Source of the DNA: Faecalimonas sp.
GTDB taxonomy: Bacteria > Bacillota > Clostridia > Lachnospirales > Lachnospiraceae
Reading direction: 5' to 3'
Assembly (NCBI GenBank): GCA_029264305.1
Contig: JARICA010000004.1
Coordinates: forward strand, 1 to 41,232
Length of the DNA: 41,232 nt
This document shows, piece after piece, positions 24,726 through 34,277 of the stretch (positions are counted from its first letter, which is position 1; each line of letters opens with the position of its first letter). A program made the translations under genes and the position numbers. The notes beneath the pieces were generated by a model that worked only from the letters and a program-made list of their open reading frames with translations, was not told the origin of the DNA and did no database searches.

Positions 24726-26762
24726 TTAATCAGTTGACTCTGATCCTGTACCATTATCTGTCGCAGGTCCTCTACTAATGTAAACTGTGACAGTTGTCCC
24801 CTGTACAACATTTTTACCTGACCCCGGATCACAGGAAATAACTGTATCTTTTGGTAAGTCACTATTTTGATATACTTCTCTATATCCTAACTGCTGTGAT
24901 TCTAGACTGTTTTTCGCATATGTCTTTGATTTTCCAATAATATCCGGAACTGTAACTTCTGTTTGTTTTTTCCCTTTACTTACACGAATTACAATTGTAC
25001 TTCCTTTTGTCACCCGTGAACCAGCACGTTTACTCTGATAAAATACTTTTCCTTTTTCTGTATTATCACTGTAATCCTCTTCCACAGAAACTTCAACACC
25101 TTTTGCTTTCAATGCAGCGACCGCACTTGATTGTGTCATCCCGATAACATTTGGAATTTCTGGTTTATCTTCGCCCAAACTAACAATCAAATTAATTTCT
25201 TCATCCAATGCAACTTCCGAATTAGCTGAAGGTTCTGTTCTAATCACTTCATCTTGCTGATATTCAGCACTTGTTTCAAATTTTGAAGTATCTACTCTTA
25301 CATTTGTAAATCCAGCTTCGTTCAATATTCTCAATGCTTCTCTTTGATCTTTCCCTGATACATCAGGAATAGCTTTTGTTTGTTCTTTTTTCCCAGAACT
25401 AATCACAACTTTAATTACTGATTTTTTCTTTACTTCTTTATTGGCTCCTGGCGTCTGTTTAATAATTTGGCCTTTTTCATATGTTGTCGATTCCTCTTCA
25501 GATTCCACCACTAATTTCATTTCGTATTTCTTATTTTTTAACACTTCAATTGCTTCGTCTTCTGTCATTCCTCTTAAATCTGGAACTTTTACTTTTGCAT
25601 TTTTATCTGCATCATCTTCCAAATGAATAGATGGCCCAAATTTCAAAAGCCCTGTAGCTTTTCCTATAATAAACACAACAATAAATGCAATAATAACAAC
25701 CGCCACAATTGTTAATATCTTCATCATTTTTGCCATTTTCGGATTTACATCATCATTCTTTTTACGACCTTTTTTGTCATAATCATCATCGTCTTCAAAG
25801 TCATCATAGTCATCAAAATCTTCATCCTCTGAAAATTCATCTTCATCATATGAAATGTCTCTTTTTGCTTTGCGAACATCATCAGCATTGAACATAACCG
25901 TCTCATCCATTACTCGCATAGGTCCAATAACAACAAAATCTCCATCTGGATCTACAAGAGAATGTTTTAAATCTTCTTTCAAAGAAGCGATATTCTGATA
26001 TCTTCTATCCGCACTTTTTTGCGTACATTTTAAAATAATCTGTTCTAAACTAAATGGAATATCTTCCACATACTCTGAAGGTGGTGTGATTTCTTCCTGT
26101 AAATGTTTAATTGCGATAGAAACAGCCGTATCCCCATCAAAAGGTAGGTGACCTGTCACCATTTCGTACATAGTTATACCAAGAGAGTAAATATCGCTCT
26201 TAAAATCACTAAAACCACCTCTTGCTTGTTCTGGAGAAGTGTAATGTACAGATCCCAATGCATTTGTGCTAATTGTGTTTGATGATGTTGCCTTTGCAAT
26301 ACCAAAATCTGTCACTTTTACTTTTCCCTCTTTGGAAATCATGATATTTTGCGGTTTAATATCTCTATGCACAATATTATGTAAATGTGCTGCTTCAATT
26401 CCATTTGCAACCTGAATAGCAATACTGATTACTTCCTTTGGAGATAAAACACCTTTCTTTGTAATATAATCTTTTAGCGTAATACCTTCTACAAGTTCCA
26501 TAACCATATAGTATAATCCGCTTTCTTCTCCAACATCATATACATTAACAATATTTGGATGCATAAGTCCTGCGGCTGCTTGTGCTTCTGATTGAAATTT
26601 TCTTACAAAAAGTTCATCCTCTCTGTATTCCTTTTTCAAAATTTTAATAGCTACAAATCGGTTTAATTTATGGTCTTTTCCTTTGTATACATCCGCCATT
26701 CCACCTGAGCCAACTTTGCTCAGCACTTCATAACGATCCCCTATAAAAATTCCATCTTTCAT
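24726..26762 (-). CDS. pknB: PASTA-domain Ser/Thr protein kinase
   Basis: Membrane eukaryotic-type kinase (PrkC/Stk1 class) that senses muropeptides or lipid II and controls wall synthesis and growth. It has 678 residues. The kinase domain is at about 10-270 with GSGGMADVY, Lys40, HRDIKPQN (132-139) and DFG (152-154). A strongly acidic stretch (306-330, mostly Asp/Glu) and a short basic patch come next. A single membrane helix lies at about 348-366. Outside are four PASTA repeats from about residue 391 to the end, each starting like VPDLRGMT, IPDVSGKD, IPNVIGMT or VPDIIGKS. Its ATG overlaps the prpC stop (TAATG), which couples their translation. Confidence 0.97.
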   Translation of the reverse strand: MKDGIFIGDRYEVLSKVGSGGMADVYKGKDHKLNRFVAIKILKKEYREDELFVRKFQSEAQAAAGLMHPNIVNVYDVGEESGLYYMVMELVEGITLKDYITKKGVLSPKEVISIAIQVANGIEAAHLHNIVHRDIKPQNIMISKEGKVKVTDFGIAKATSSNTISTNALGSVHYTSPEQARGGFSDFKSDIYSLGITMYEMVTGHLPFDGDTAVSIAIKHLQEEITPPSEYVEDIPFSLEQIILKCTQKSADRRYQNIASLKEDLKHSLVDPDGDFVVIGPMRVMDETVMFNADDVRKAKRDISYDEDEFSEDEDFDDYDDFEDDDDYDKKGRKKNDDVNPKMAKMMKILTIVAVVIIAFIVVFIIGKATGLLKFGPSIHLEDDADKNAKVKVPDLRGMTEDEAIEVLKNKKYEMKLVVESEEESTTYEKGQIIKQTPGANKEVKKKSVIKVVISSGKKEQTKAIPDVSGKDQREALRILNEAGFTNVRVDTSKFETSAEYQQDEVIRTEPSANSEVALDEEINLIVSLGEDKPEIPNVIGMTQSSAVAALKAKGVEVSVEEDYSDNTEKGKVFYQSKRAGSRVTKGSTIVIRVSKGKKQTEVTVPDIIGKSKTYAKNSLESQQLGYREVYQNSDLPKDTVISCDPGSGKNVVQGTTVTVYISRGPATDNGTGSESTD

Positions 26763-27502
26763 TATACATTCACCTCACATGCAAATGGTTCAACAAGCAC
26801 AATTCCAATATTGTCCTTTCCGCCGTTCTCATTTGCTTTTTCTACTAATTTCATTGCAGTTTCAACAATGTCTCTTCCACTTTTAACAATCCTGAAAATC
26901 TCATCGTCATCCACCATATTAGTCAAACCATCTGTGCACATTAAAATGACATCGCCTTTCTGCAAATGATATTCAAAAAAGTCTGCTTCCACATCTTCCT
27001 TGGCCCCAATAGCTCTTGTGATAATATTCTTATCTGGGTGATGCTTTGCTTCTTCTTCATTTAATCCCCCTAAACGAACCATTTCTTCTACTAGAGAATG
27101 ATCCTTTGACAATTGTTTAATTTCATCTCTGATTAAATACAATCTACTATCTCCGACATTGGCAAAATACAGTGTATGTTCAATAATTGTTGCAACTACT
27201 AAAGTTGTCCCCATTCCTTCCATTTCGGTATTTTCTCGAGCTTTTTCTACAATCTTATGATTAGCTTCTTGAACGGCCTCAGTGATAATTACCTCTGGAC
27301 CCATCCCCGCATTGTTTCTGATATGTTCTTCTAAAACTTGCACTGCATATTTTGACGCAAAATCTCCAGCCTTATGCCCCCCCATACCATCTGCTACAAC
27401 AAACAGATTTGGAATATGACCAATAGGCTTATCTGTTACATATACATAATCTTGATTTACCTCTCGTTTTCTGCCTATGTCCGTTAATGAAAATATCTTC
27501 AT
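26762..27502 (-). CDS. prpC: PP2C-family Ser/Thr phosphatase
   Basis: Metal-dependent phosphatase that reverses the action of the adjacent PASTA kinase. It has 246 residues from the ATG at 27502, chosen because AAGGAG lies six bases before it and MKIFSLTDIGRKREVNQDY is the usual family start. A longer in-frame start inside rlmN has no support. Motifs are VVADGMGGHKAGDFAS, ANVGDSRLYLI, CTDGLTNMVDDDEI and a final GGKDNIGIVLV with the metal-binding Asp. There is no membrane segment, so it is cytosolic. Confidence 0.96.
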   Translation of the reverse strand: MKIFSLTDIGRKREVNQDYVYVTDKPIGHIPNLFVVADGMGGHKAGDFASKYAVQVLEEHIRNNAGMGPEVIITEAVQEANHKIVEKARENTEMEGMGTTLVVATIIEHTLYFANVGDSRLYLIRDEIKQLSKDHSLVEEMVRLGGLNEEEAKHHPDKNIITRAIGAKEDVEADFFEYHLQKGDVILMCTDGLTNMVDDDEIFRIVKSGRDIVETAMKLVEKANENGGKDNIGIVLVEPFACEVNV

Positions 27503-27512
27503 AAACTTCTCC

Positions 27513-28556
27513 TTATATTTTACTTTCCTCCGAGTAGCGTCTTCGAAGTTGTCCACAAGCCCCATCAATATCTGAGCCCATTTCTCTTCTTATAGTAACA
27601 TTTATTCCACTTTTTTCAAGTTTATTTTTGAATTTTTCCGCATTCTGCCGTGTAGGTTTCTCAAAATTTCTCTCCTTAATTGGATTAACTGGAATTAGAT
27701 TCAAATGACAATTTCGTGGTTTTAAAATAGAAATCAGTTCCTTTGCATCTTCTTCCCGATCATTAACCCCTTGCACAAGGCTATACTCAAATGTAATCCT
27801 TCTACCAGTTTTATCAAAATAATAATCGCACGCTTCAAGTACTTCTTTTAAATCATATTTATTTGCCACTGGCATTAATTCTCTTCTCTTTTCTTGTGTT
27901 GAACCATGAAGTGAAAGTGCTAGTGTGATTTGAAATTTTTCTTCAGCAAGTCGCTTCATATTTGGAACAATTCCACACGTAGACACGGTAATATTTCTTT
28001 GGCTAATATGTAATCCACATTCATTACTAACCAACTTAATAAATTGCACAAAATTTTCATAATTATCCAAAGGTTCACCTGTTCCCATAATAACAATATT
28101 AGAAACTCGTTCACCTGAAATTTTCTGTATTTGATAAATTTGTCCCAACATTTCCGACGGAGTTAAATTCCTAGCTAATCCGTCCAAGGTAGATGCACAA
28201 AATCTACATCCCATACGACATCCCACTTGTGACGATATACAGACAGAATTACCATGTTTATAACGCATCAACACACTTTCTACTACATGATTATCTCTCA
28301 AAGCAAAAAGAAATTTATTAGTTCCATCCATTTTAGAAATTTGTCTTTCCACCATCTTTACGGAATAAATTTCATAATCTCGCTCCAATTTTTCTCGCAA
28401 TGCTTTCGATACATTTGTCATTTCATCAAAAGAATCTACCAATTTTTCATGCAACCAACTATAGATCTGTTTACTTCGAAAAGCTTTTTCACCTATACTT
28501 TCCATCTCTTTTTTTAACTCTTCTGGTGTGTAAGAGCGAATATCTTTCTTTTCCAT
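27513..28556 (-). CDS. rlmN: Dual-specificity 23S rRNA/tRNA methyltransferase RlmN
   Basis: Radical SAM enzyme methylating C2 of A2503 in 23S rRNA and of A37 in some tRNAs. It has 347 residues. The 4Fe-4S motif CRMGCRFC holds Cys113, Cys117 and Cys120. The SAM-binding stretch is NIVIMGTGEPLDNYENF. The methyl-carrying cysteine is probably in GACGQL near the C-terminus. It starts one base after the rsmB stop and ends 10 bases before prpC, so the genes are cotranscribed. Confidence 0.97.
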   Translation of the reverse strand: MEKKDIRSYTPEELKKEMESIGEKAFRSKQIYSWLHEKLVDSFDEMTNVSKALREKLERDYEIYSVKMVERQISKMDGTNKFLFALRDNHVVESVLMRYKHGNSVCISSQVGCRMGCRFCASTLDGLARNLTPSEMLGQIYQIQKISGERVSNIVIMGTGEPLDNYENFVQFIKLVSNECGLHISQRNITVSTCGIVPNMKRLAEEKFQITLALSLHGSTQEKRRELMPVANKYDLKEVLEACDYYFDKTGRRITFEYSLVQGVNDREEDAKELISILKPRNCHLNLIPVNPIKERNFEKPTRQNAEKFKNKLEKSGINVTIRREMGSDIDGACGQLRRRYSEESKI

Positions 28557-28557
28557 A

Positions 28558-29907
28558 CTAATCCTTTCTGAATTTCGCTATAAAAAATCCGTCACTGTTA
28601 TGTATTCCTGGAAGAAATTGAATACACCCTTCTTTTACAGATGATTTTAATTGTTCACAAAGAGTATCTTTCACAGAAACCAAATTATATTGTTTGTATT
28701 GTTGCAAAAACCATCGTACATTTTCCATATTTTCTTCTTCATTAATCGTACAAGTACTATATATAAGAGTTCCTCCAGATTTCACATAATTTTGCACAAC
28801 TGACAAAATCTCCCTCTGTAATTTTTGCAATTCATTTTGTGTTTCCTTAGTCATTTTGTATTTAATATCTGTCTTTTTCCCTAAGACTCCAAGTCCAGAA
28901 CATGGTAAATCTGCTAAAACAATGTCTGCTTTTTCCTTTGACTTTTCATCATAAATCAGTGCATCTTGTTGCACAGCATAAATATTTTCCATCGCGGAAC
29001 GTTTAATATTATCCTCTAATAATTCAACTTTTTTCTCAGTCAAATCTCTAGCCTCTACGCAACCTGTTCCACATAATTTATCAGCCATATGTAATGCTTT
29101 ACCACCAGGAGCAGAACAAACATCAATAACATAATTATTTTCTTTTGGATCTGCAATCTCTGCAACAAGCATAGAACTAATATCTTGTACTTGAAAATAC
29201 CCTTCTCTAAAACTTTCTAAATCTCCAAGATAATTATATCCTGAAATTTCTAACGCATATGGAAGATAAGGATGTTCTTTTACTTGCACATTTTCTTCAA
29301 TAAGTTTTTTCATTAAATTTTCTTTGGAGATCTTATGTAAATTGCAACGAATAGTTGTCCCTTTCTCTAAAAGAAAACCTTGTAACATTTTTTCTATCGT
29401 CGGTAAATCATAAGATTTTTCCCATTCTTTTAATATCCAAATCGGCATCGAATATTTTATCGACATATATTCTATCATATTCTCTTTATCTGGATATTGA
29501 ATATTACTTACATTTCTGTCAATATTACGTAACACTCCGTTCACAAATCCTTTTAATTGAAAAAATCCTTTCTTCTCAGCTAGCTTCACCGCTTCATTAC
29601 AAACAGCAGAATTAGGAACATTATCCATATATTTTATCTGATAAACAGACTCCCTAATAATTGTGCGAATTACCGGCTTCATTTTATTTACTTTTACTTT
29701 TGAAAATTGATTAATGATATAATCTATTTCTATCAAATGTTCTAATGTCCCTTCGACAACTCTTGTAATAAATGCACGCTCTTTTTTATCTAAATATTGG
29801 TATTTTTCTAACGTATTTCTAAGAACAATATGGCTATATCCGCCTTCTTTTGTAATCTCAAGCAAAATTCCTAAAATGATTTCTCTTTCATTAATCTGTT
29901 TAGTCAT
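28558..29907 (-). CDS. rsmB: 16S rRNA m5C967 methyltransferase RsmB
   Basis: SAM-dependent RNA cytosine-5 methyltransferase. It has 449 residues from the ATG at 29907. A TTG seven codons upstream lies within the AGGAGGAAG ribosome site and is not the start. The N-terminal domain is NusB-like (NEREIILGILLEI through NVPNSAVCNEAVKLA). The Rossmann domain has DVCSAPGGKALHMAD, then the catalytic PCSG cysteine in LADLPCSGLGVLGKK and the second cysteine in IYSTCTINEEEN. It overlaps the upstream metallopeptidase stop by eight bases. Confidence 0.95.
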   Translation of the reverse strand: MTKQINEREIILGILLEITKEGGYSHIVLRNTLEKYQYLDKKERAFITRVVEGTLEHLIEIDYIINQFSKVKVNKMKPVIRTIIRESVYQIKYMDNVPNSAVCNEAVKLAEKKGFFQLKGFVNGVLRNIDRNVSNIQYPDKENMIEYMSIKYSMPIWILKEWEKSYDLPTIEKMLQGFLLEKGTTIRCNLHKISKENLMKKLIEENVQVKEHPYLPYALEISGYNYLGDLESFREGYFQVQDISSMLVAEIADPKENNYVIDVCSAPGGKALHMADKLCGTGCVEARDLTEKKVELLEDNIKRSAMENIYAVQQDALIYDEKSKEKADIVLADLPCSGLGVLGKKTDIKYKMTKETQNELQKLQREILSVVQNYVKSGGTLIYSTCTINEEENMENVRWFLQQYKQYNLVSVKDTLCEQLKSSVKEGCIQFLPGIHNSDGFFIAKFRKD

Positions 29908-30607
29908 CCCTTCTTCTTCCTCCTGCAATTAAAAGAATACGAACTAACTGCAAAATAGATGCTGCTGCACTAGCTACATAAGTCAACGCTGCCGCACGCA
30001 ATACTTTTTTCGTATCAGACACTTCATTTTGATATAACATACCACTACTTCCTAAAATTCTTATGGCACGTCTAGATGCATTAAACTCTACTGGAAGCGT
30101 GACGAGTTGAAACAACACAGAAAGTGAAAAGGCTACAATTCCTAAATGAATAAACAAATCTGATGAACGGCCTGTAATAAAAAATCCTAATAAAATCAAG
30201 GGCCACGCAATTGTCGCTCCAAAATTTGCCACAGGTACCAATGCTCCTCTAAACTGCAGTGGTGCATATCCTGTTGCATGCTGAATAGCGTGTCCACACT
30301 CATGCGCCGCAACACCTACTGCTGCAACGGAGGCCGACTGATATGTGCTATCCGATAAACGAAGTACTTTATTTCTCGGATCATAATGATCTGTCAAGTG
30401 ACCAGACACTCTTTCAATTCTCACATCGTATATATTTGCATTGTGCAAAATTCTCTCCGCTGCTTCTCTTCCTGTCATGCCAGAATGATTTGATATTGAC
30501 TGGTATTTTGCAAATGTAGTTTTTACACGTGCCGATGCAATAAGAGTGATCACCATTCCTATGACAACCAACATGTATGTCGGATCAAAATACATTGGAT
30601 AATACAT
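29900..30607 (-). CDS. YugP-like membrane zinc metallopeptidase
   Basis: A 235-residue integral membrane protein of the neutral zinc metallopeptidase family typified by Bacillus YugP. The physiological substrate is unknown. The zinc motif is HECGH in GVAAHECGHAIQHATGYAPLQ. Hydrophobic segments lie at the N-terminus (YMLVVIGMVITLIA), after the motif (IAWPLILLGFFITG), near FSLSVLFQLVTLPVEFNAS, and at the C-terminus. The NASRRAI stretch is a family feature. It lies between fmt and rsmB in a translation-related run. Confidence 0.9.
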   Translation of the reverse strand: MYYPMYFDPTYMLVVIGMVITLIASARVKTTFAKYQSISNHSGMTGREAAERILHNANIYDVRIERVSGHLTDHYDPRNKVLRLSDSTYQSASVAAVGVAAHECGHAIQHATGYAPLQFRGALVPVANFGATIAWPLILLGFFITGRSSDLFIHLGIVAFSLSVLFQLVTLPVEFNASRRAIRILGSSGMLYQNEVSDTKKVLRAAALTYVASAAASILQLVRILLIAGGRRRDD

Positions 30608-30630
30608 GATTACTACCTCTACTTTCTAGA

Positions 30631-31560
30631 CTATCCTAACTTTGTCTGTTCTTTTATAGCATATCCTCTTAAAAATGCCGCTGCATCCATTCTTTTCTTC
30701 CCTGGAATTTGCAACTGTGTTATTTTAAGAAGATTTTTTCCAGTTTGCACAAAAAATCCATCTTTTTCCACTTTCACGATGGTTCCTGCTTCACAGTTTT
30801 CTTCCCCTTCAAAAACTTCCGCTTCCCAAATTTTCATAATTTTGTCTTCCCAAACAGTATATGCACTTGGCCATGGATTTAATCCTCGAATTAATCTTTC
30901 AATTTTTTCTGCATCACTATTCCAATCAATATTTCCCAATTGTTTATCTAACATTCTAGCATATGCTGTAGTTGTTTCTCCTTGTTTTTCTCCTATAAGT
31001 GTTTTCTCTTCTAATGCTTTCAATGTTTCCACACAAAGTTTCGCTCCAGCTTCTGCTAATTTATCATGAAGACTCCCACCTGTTTCTTTTGATGAAATTG
31101 GAATTTCTGTTTTTAAAAGCATATCTCCTGTATCTAATCCCTCATCCATCTGCATTGTTGTTACTCCTGTAATATCTTCCCCATCAATAATAGACCATTG
31201 AATCGGCGCTGCTCCACGATACTTTGGAAGAAGTGATGCATGTACATTAATGCACCCATATGGTGTCATTTCTAAAATTTCTTTTGGTATAATCTGTCCA
31301 AAAGCAACAACAACCATAACATCTGCTTGATATTTTCTCAATTCTTCCACACTCTCAGAATCACGAATTTTCTTTGGCTGAAATACAGGTATTCCATGCT
31401 GTAATGCCACCTCCTTAACTGGGGTGAATTGCATTTCCTTTCCTCTTCCTTTTGGTTTATCTGGTTGTGTAACCACTAACACAACTTCATGTCCAGCACG
31501 AATAAGTTCTTCCAAAGTTCCAACAGAAAAATCTGGTGTTCCCATAAAAATTATTTTCAT
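30631..31560 (-). CDS. fmt: Methionyl-tRNA formyltransferase
   Basis: Formylates initiator Met-tRNA with 10-formyl-tetrahydrofolate. It has 309 residues from the ATG at 31560, which opens MKIIFMGTPDFSVGTLEEL and follows GGGGAGGA by eight bases. A start ten codons upstream would overlap def without a ribosome site. The catalytic region is INVHASLLPKYRGAAPIQWSI, with Asn, His and, further on, Asp in QMDEGLDTGDML. A C-terminal OB domain follows. It lies one base after the def stop, so formylation and deformylation genes are paired. Confidence 0.97.
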   Translation of the reverse strand: MKIIFMGTPDFSVGTLEELIRAGHEVVLVVTQPDKPKGRGKEMQFTPVKEVALQHGIPVFQPKKIRDSESVEELRKYQADVMVVVAFGQIIPKEILEMTPYGCINVHASLLPKYRGAAPIQWSIIDGEDITGVTTMQMDEGLDTGDMLLKTEIPISSKETGGSLHDKLAEAGAKLCVETLKALEEKTLIGEKQGETTTAYARMLDKQLGNIDWNSDAEKIERLIRGLNPWPSAYTVWEDKIMKIWEAEVFEGEENCEAGTIVKVEKDGFFVQTGKNLLKITQLQIPGKKRMDAAAFLRGYAIKEQTKLG

Positions 31561-31561
31561 C

Positions 31562-32035
31562 TTATTCTTCCTCCCCATAGAAAACATCATGAAGTTCTCC
31601 TTCTACTTTGTCCACATATAACTGTCCTTCTAAATGATCTATTTCATGACAAAATGCTCGCGCTAAAAGTCCTTCTCCTTCAATTTCAAAAGGTTGCATT
31701 TCTTCATCATATGCTCTTACTTTCGCATAAAACGGTCTTGTTACCTCTCCGGCTTTCCCCGGTACACTTAGGCATCCTTCATCACCAGTCTGTTCTCCAC
31801 TTGTTTCAATAATTTCCGGATTAATAAGTAAAATTGGGCCTTCACCCACATCAATTGTAACAATTCTCTTTAAAATTCCCACCTGTGGAGCTGCAAGTCC
31901 AACTCCCATTTCTTCGTACATTGTATCAAACATATCATCAATAAGTTCCAATGTTCTAGGTGTAATTGTTTTTACTTCTTTACATTTCTTTGTTAAAACT
32001 TCATCACCAATTTTTCTAATTTCTCTAATAGCCAT
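31562..32035 (-). CDS. def: Peptide deformylase
   Basis: Removes the N-formyl group from nascent proteins. It has 157 residues from the ATG at 32035 ([18 protein letters not shown]), with AAGGGAG upstream. The longer in-frame start 14 codons earlier lies in the end of priA and is unlikely. All three family motifs are visible: [18 protein letters not shown] with the metal Cys, and HEIDHLEG with two metal His and the catalytic Glu. EGCLS and the size suggest the type 1 enzyme. It lies 13 bases after priA and directly before fmt. Confidence 0.97.
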   Translation of the reverse strand: MAIREIRKIGDEVLTKKCKEVKTITPRTLELIDDMFDTMYEEMGVGLAAPQVGILKRIVTIDVGEGPILLINPEIIETSGEQTGDEGCLSVPGKAGEVTRPFYAKVRAYDEEMQPFEIEGEGLLARAFCHEIDHLEGQLYVDKVEGELHDVFYGEEE

Positions 32036-32048
32036 TATTTGCTCCCTT

Positions 32049-34277
32049 CTAAAATACATTAACCGGATTGAAATCAAATTGAATTTTTATTTTTTGAAAT
32101 CCGGAATTCATTTCTATATATTTTTCTAAAAAATCTTTCATATCTATTAGCATATCATATCTTTCTTGTTTTATATAAATTAATTTTCTGTAAACATCAT
32201 TTATTTTTTCTATATAAGGGCTTACAGGACCGATAATCTGATATTCTTTTCTCTTATTCACTCTTTCTGCATACTCTTTTAAGAAAAATGCTCCTCTCTC
32301 CAATAACTGCTCATCTCTACTTGTCATGTATATGGCAAGCAATTGCTCTGCTGGTGGATATCCCATCAATTCTCGATAATTTATTTCTGCTTGGTAGAAG
32401 GCTGCATAGTTTTGTTGTGCTGCTGTCTGAATGCAATAATGTTCTGGACTATATGTTTGAATAACTACCTCACCTTTTTTCTCTGCACGTCCTGCACGTC
32501 CACCAGCTTGTGTCAACAATTGAAAGGTTCTTTCTCCTGCTCGATAATCATTTGCATAAAGTGACAAATCTGCCGCCAATATTCCTACTAAAGTTACATT
32601 CGGGAAATCATGCCCTTTTACAATCATTTGTGTTCCTATTAATATATCCGCCTCTTCATTTGCAAATGCAGATAAAATTTTTTCGTGTCCACCTTTTTCT
32701 TTTGTTGTATCCATATCCATACGCAAAACTTTTGCAGTAGGAAATTCTTTTTCTACAATTTCTTCAATTTGTTGTGTTCCTGCTTTAAACCCTCCAATAT
32801 GTCGGGATTTACATTTCGGGCAACTTGTTTGCATTGTTTCTTCATATCCACAATAATGACAAACCAATTTACCATTTTTATGAGAAGATAATGCCACATC
32901 GCAGTGGGGACATTTTGCCACATACCCACAAGAACGGCAAGAAACAAAGCCTGCATAACCTCTCCGATTGATAAACAAAATAATCTGTTCCTTCTTCTCT
33001 AATCTTTCCTCTATGAGAGTTCTCAATCTATCACTAATAATCGAACGATTGCCCTTCTTTAATTCTTCTCTCAAATCTACTGTATACATCTGAGGAAGTT
33101 CTTGACCTGTTGCTCTGCGTTTTAATTCTAATAATGTATATTCTCCATGTAGAGCCCTATAATAAGAATCAACCGACGGAGTTGCCGATCCAAGAACCAC
33201 ACTTGCTCCCTCCATTTCGGCTCTTCTTCTTGCAGTTTCTCTTGCATGGTATCTTGGAATTTGTTCACTTTTATAAGTTACTTCATGTTCCTCATCTATT
33301 ACAATCAATCCAAGATGTGCAAAAGGAGTAAACAGTGCTGAACGTGGGCCTATCATTACATCGATTTCTCCATTTTTTGCACGAATCATTTGATCATATT
33401 TTTCTCCTTCGGACAACCTTGAATTCATAATAGATACCCTATCTCCAAACCGCCTGTAAAACCGCATAACCGTCTGATATGTAAGTGCAATCTCCGGAAT
33501 CAAAAAAATTGCTTGTTTTCCATCTTGCACAACTTCCTCGATCATTTCCATGTAAACTTCTGTTTTACCACTACCAGTAATTCCATGTATCAAATATGTT
33601 TTCCGTATTCCGCTACAGTAATCTTCTCTAAATTGTGTTATGGCTTTTTGTTGTTCTTGCGTATATGTAACCTCAACCTCTTGTCTTTTCGTCTGCCGGA
33701 TTGGATTGCGATACACACGTTCAGACTCAACAGCTAAAATTTTTTGTTCTTCTAATGCTTTAATCACTGCTTTCGTAACATTTAATTTCTTTATAACGAG
33801 AGTTTCTGGTAACTCTTCATTATCCATCAGTTCCGCCAAAACTCTTGCCCTTGCTTTCATATTCTTATGTAAAAATTCTTCCAATTTTTTTCTCGCTTCA
33901 TCTTCACTTAAAAGAAGTCGAATTGTTCTATTTATCTTTTCTCTCCTCTTTTGTTTAACTGGAAGAACTGTTTTTAATGCTTGTATCATTGTTCCACCAT
34001 AGTTTTCCTTTATCCAACCTGCCAATGACACAAGCCTTCCTTCTATTTGTACCGCCTTATCTGAAATCTCATAAATCTCTTTCATTTTACTACAATCATA
34101 ATTACATTTTTCAGAAAAGCCAATGATATACCCCTTTTTCCTTTTATTTCCCACACCAAAAGGAACAAGGACTTCCATACCCTCTTTAACTTTTTCTTCC
34201 AACTGCGATGGAACAATATATTGAAATACTCTATCTACATTTTCATGTATAAGATCAATAATAACGTCTGCATACAT
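32049..34277 (-). CDS. priA: Primosomal protein N' (replication restart helicase PriA)
   Basis: Superfamily 2 helicase that recognises stalled forks and reloads the replisome. It has 742 residues from the ATG at 34277 ([20 protein letters not shown]), which has GAGGA upstream. The N-terminal 3' binding domain is followed by Walker [12 protein letters not shown] and a DEEH Walker B box. Eight zinc-binding cysteines lie in [13 protein letters not shown] and [17 protein letters not shown]. Motif [13 protein letters not shown] lies near the C-terminal helicase lobe. Its start overlaps the murE end by 23 bases. The priA-def-fmt order is conserved in Firmicutes. Confidence 0.97.
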   Translation of the reverse strand: MYADVIIDLIHENVDRVFQYIVPSQLEEKVKEGMEVLVPFGVGNKRKKGYIIGFSEKCNYDCSKMKEIYEISDKAVQIEGRLVSLAGWIKENYGGTMIQALKTVLPVKQKRREKINRTIRLLLSEDEARKKLEEFLHKNMKARARVLAELMDNEELPETLVIKKLNVTKAVIKALEEQKILAVESERVYRNPIRQTKRQEVEVTYTQEQQKAITQFREDYCSGIRKTYLIHGITGSGKTEVYMEMIEEVVQDGKQAIFLIPEIALTYQTVMRFYRRFGDRVSIMNSRLSEGEKYDQMIRAKNGEIDVMIGPRSALFTPFAHLGLIVIDEEHEVTYKSEQIPRYHARETARRRAEMEGASVVLGSATPSVDSYYRALHGEYTLLELKRRATGQELPQMYTVDLREELKKGNRSIISDRLRTLIEERLEKKEQIILFINRRGYAGFVSCRSCGYVAKCPHCDVALSSHKNGKLVCHYCGYEETMQTSCPKCKSRHIGGFKAGTQQIEEIVEKEFPTAKVLRMDMDTTKEKGGHEKILSAFANEEADILIGTQMIVKGHDFPNVTLVGILAADLSLYANDYRAGERTFQLLTQAGGRAGRAEKKGEVVIQTYSPEHYCIQTAAQQNYAAFYQAEINYRELMGYPPAEQLLAIYMTSRDEQLLERGAFFLKEYAERVNKRKEYQIIGPVSPYIEKINDVYRKLIYIKQERYDMLIDMKDFLEKYIEMNSGFQKIKIQFDFNPVNVF

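Noticed and set aside
27503-27568. N-terminal extension of the PP2C phosphatase
   Set aside because: It lies inside the end of rlmN, lacks a ribosome site, and the family begins at the ATG at 27502.
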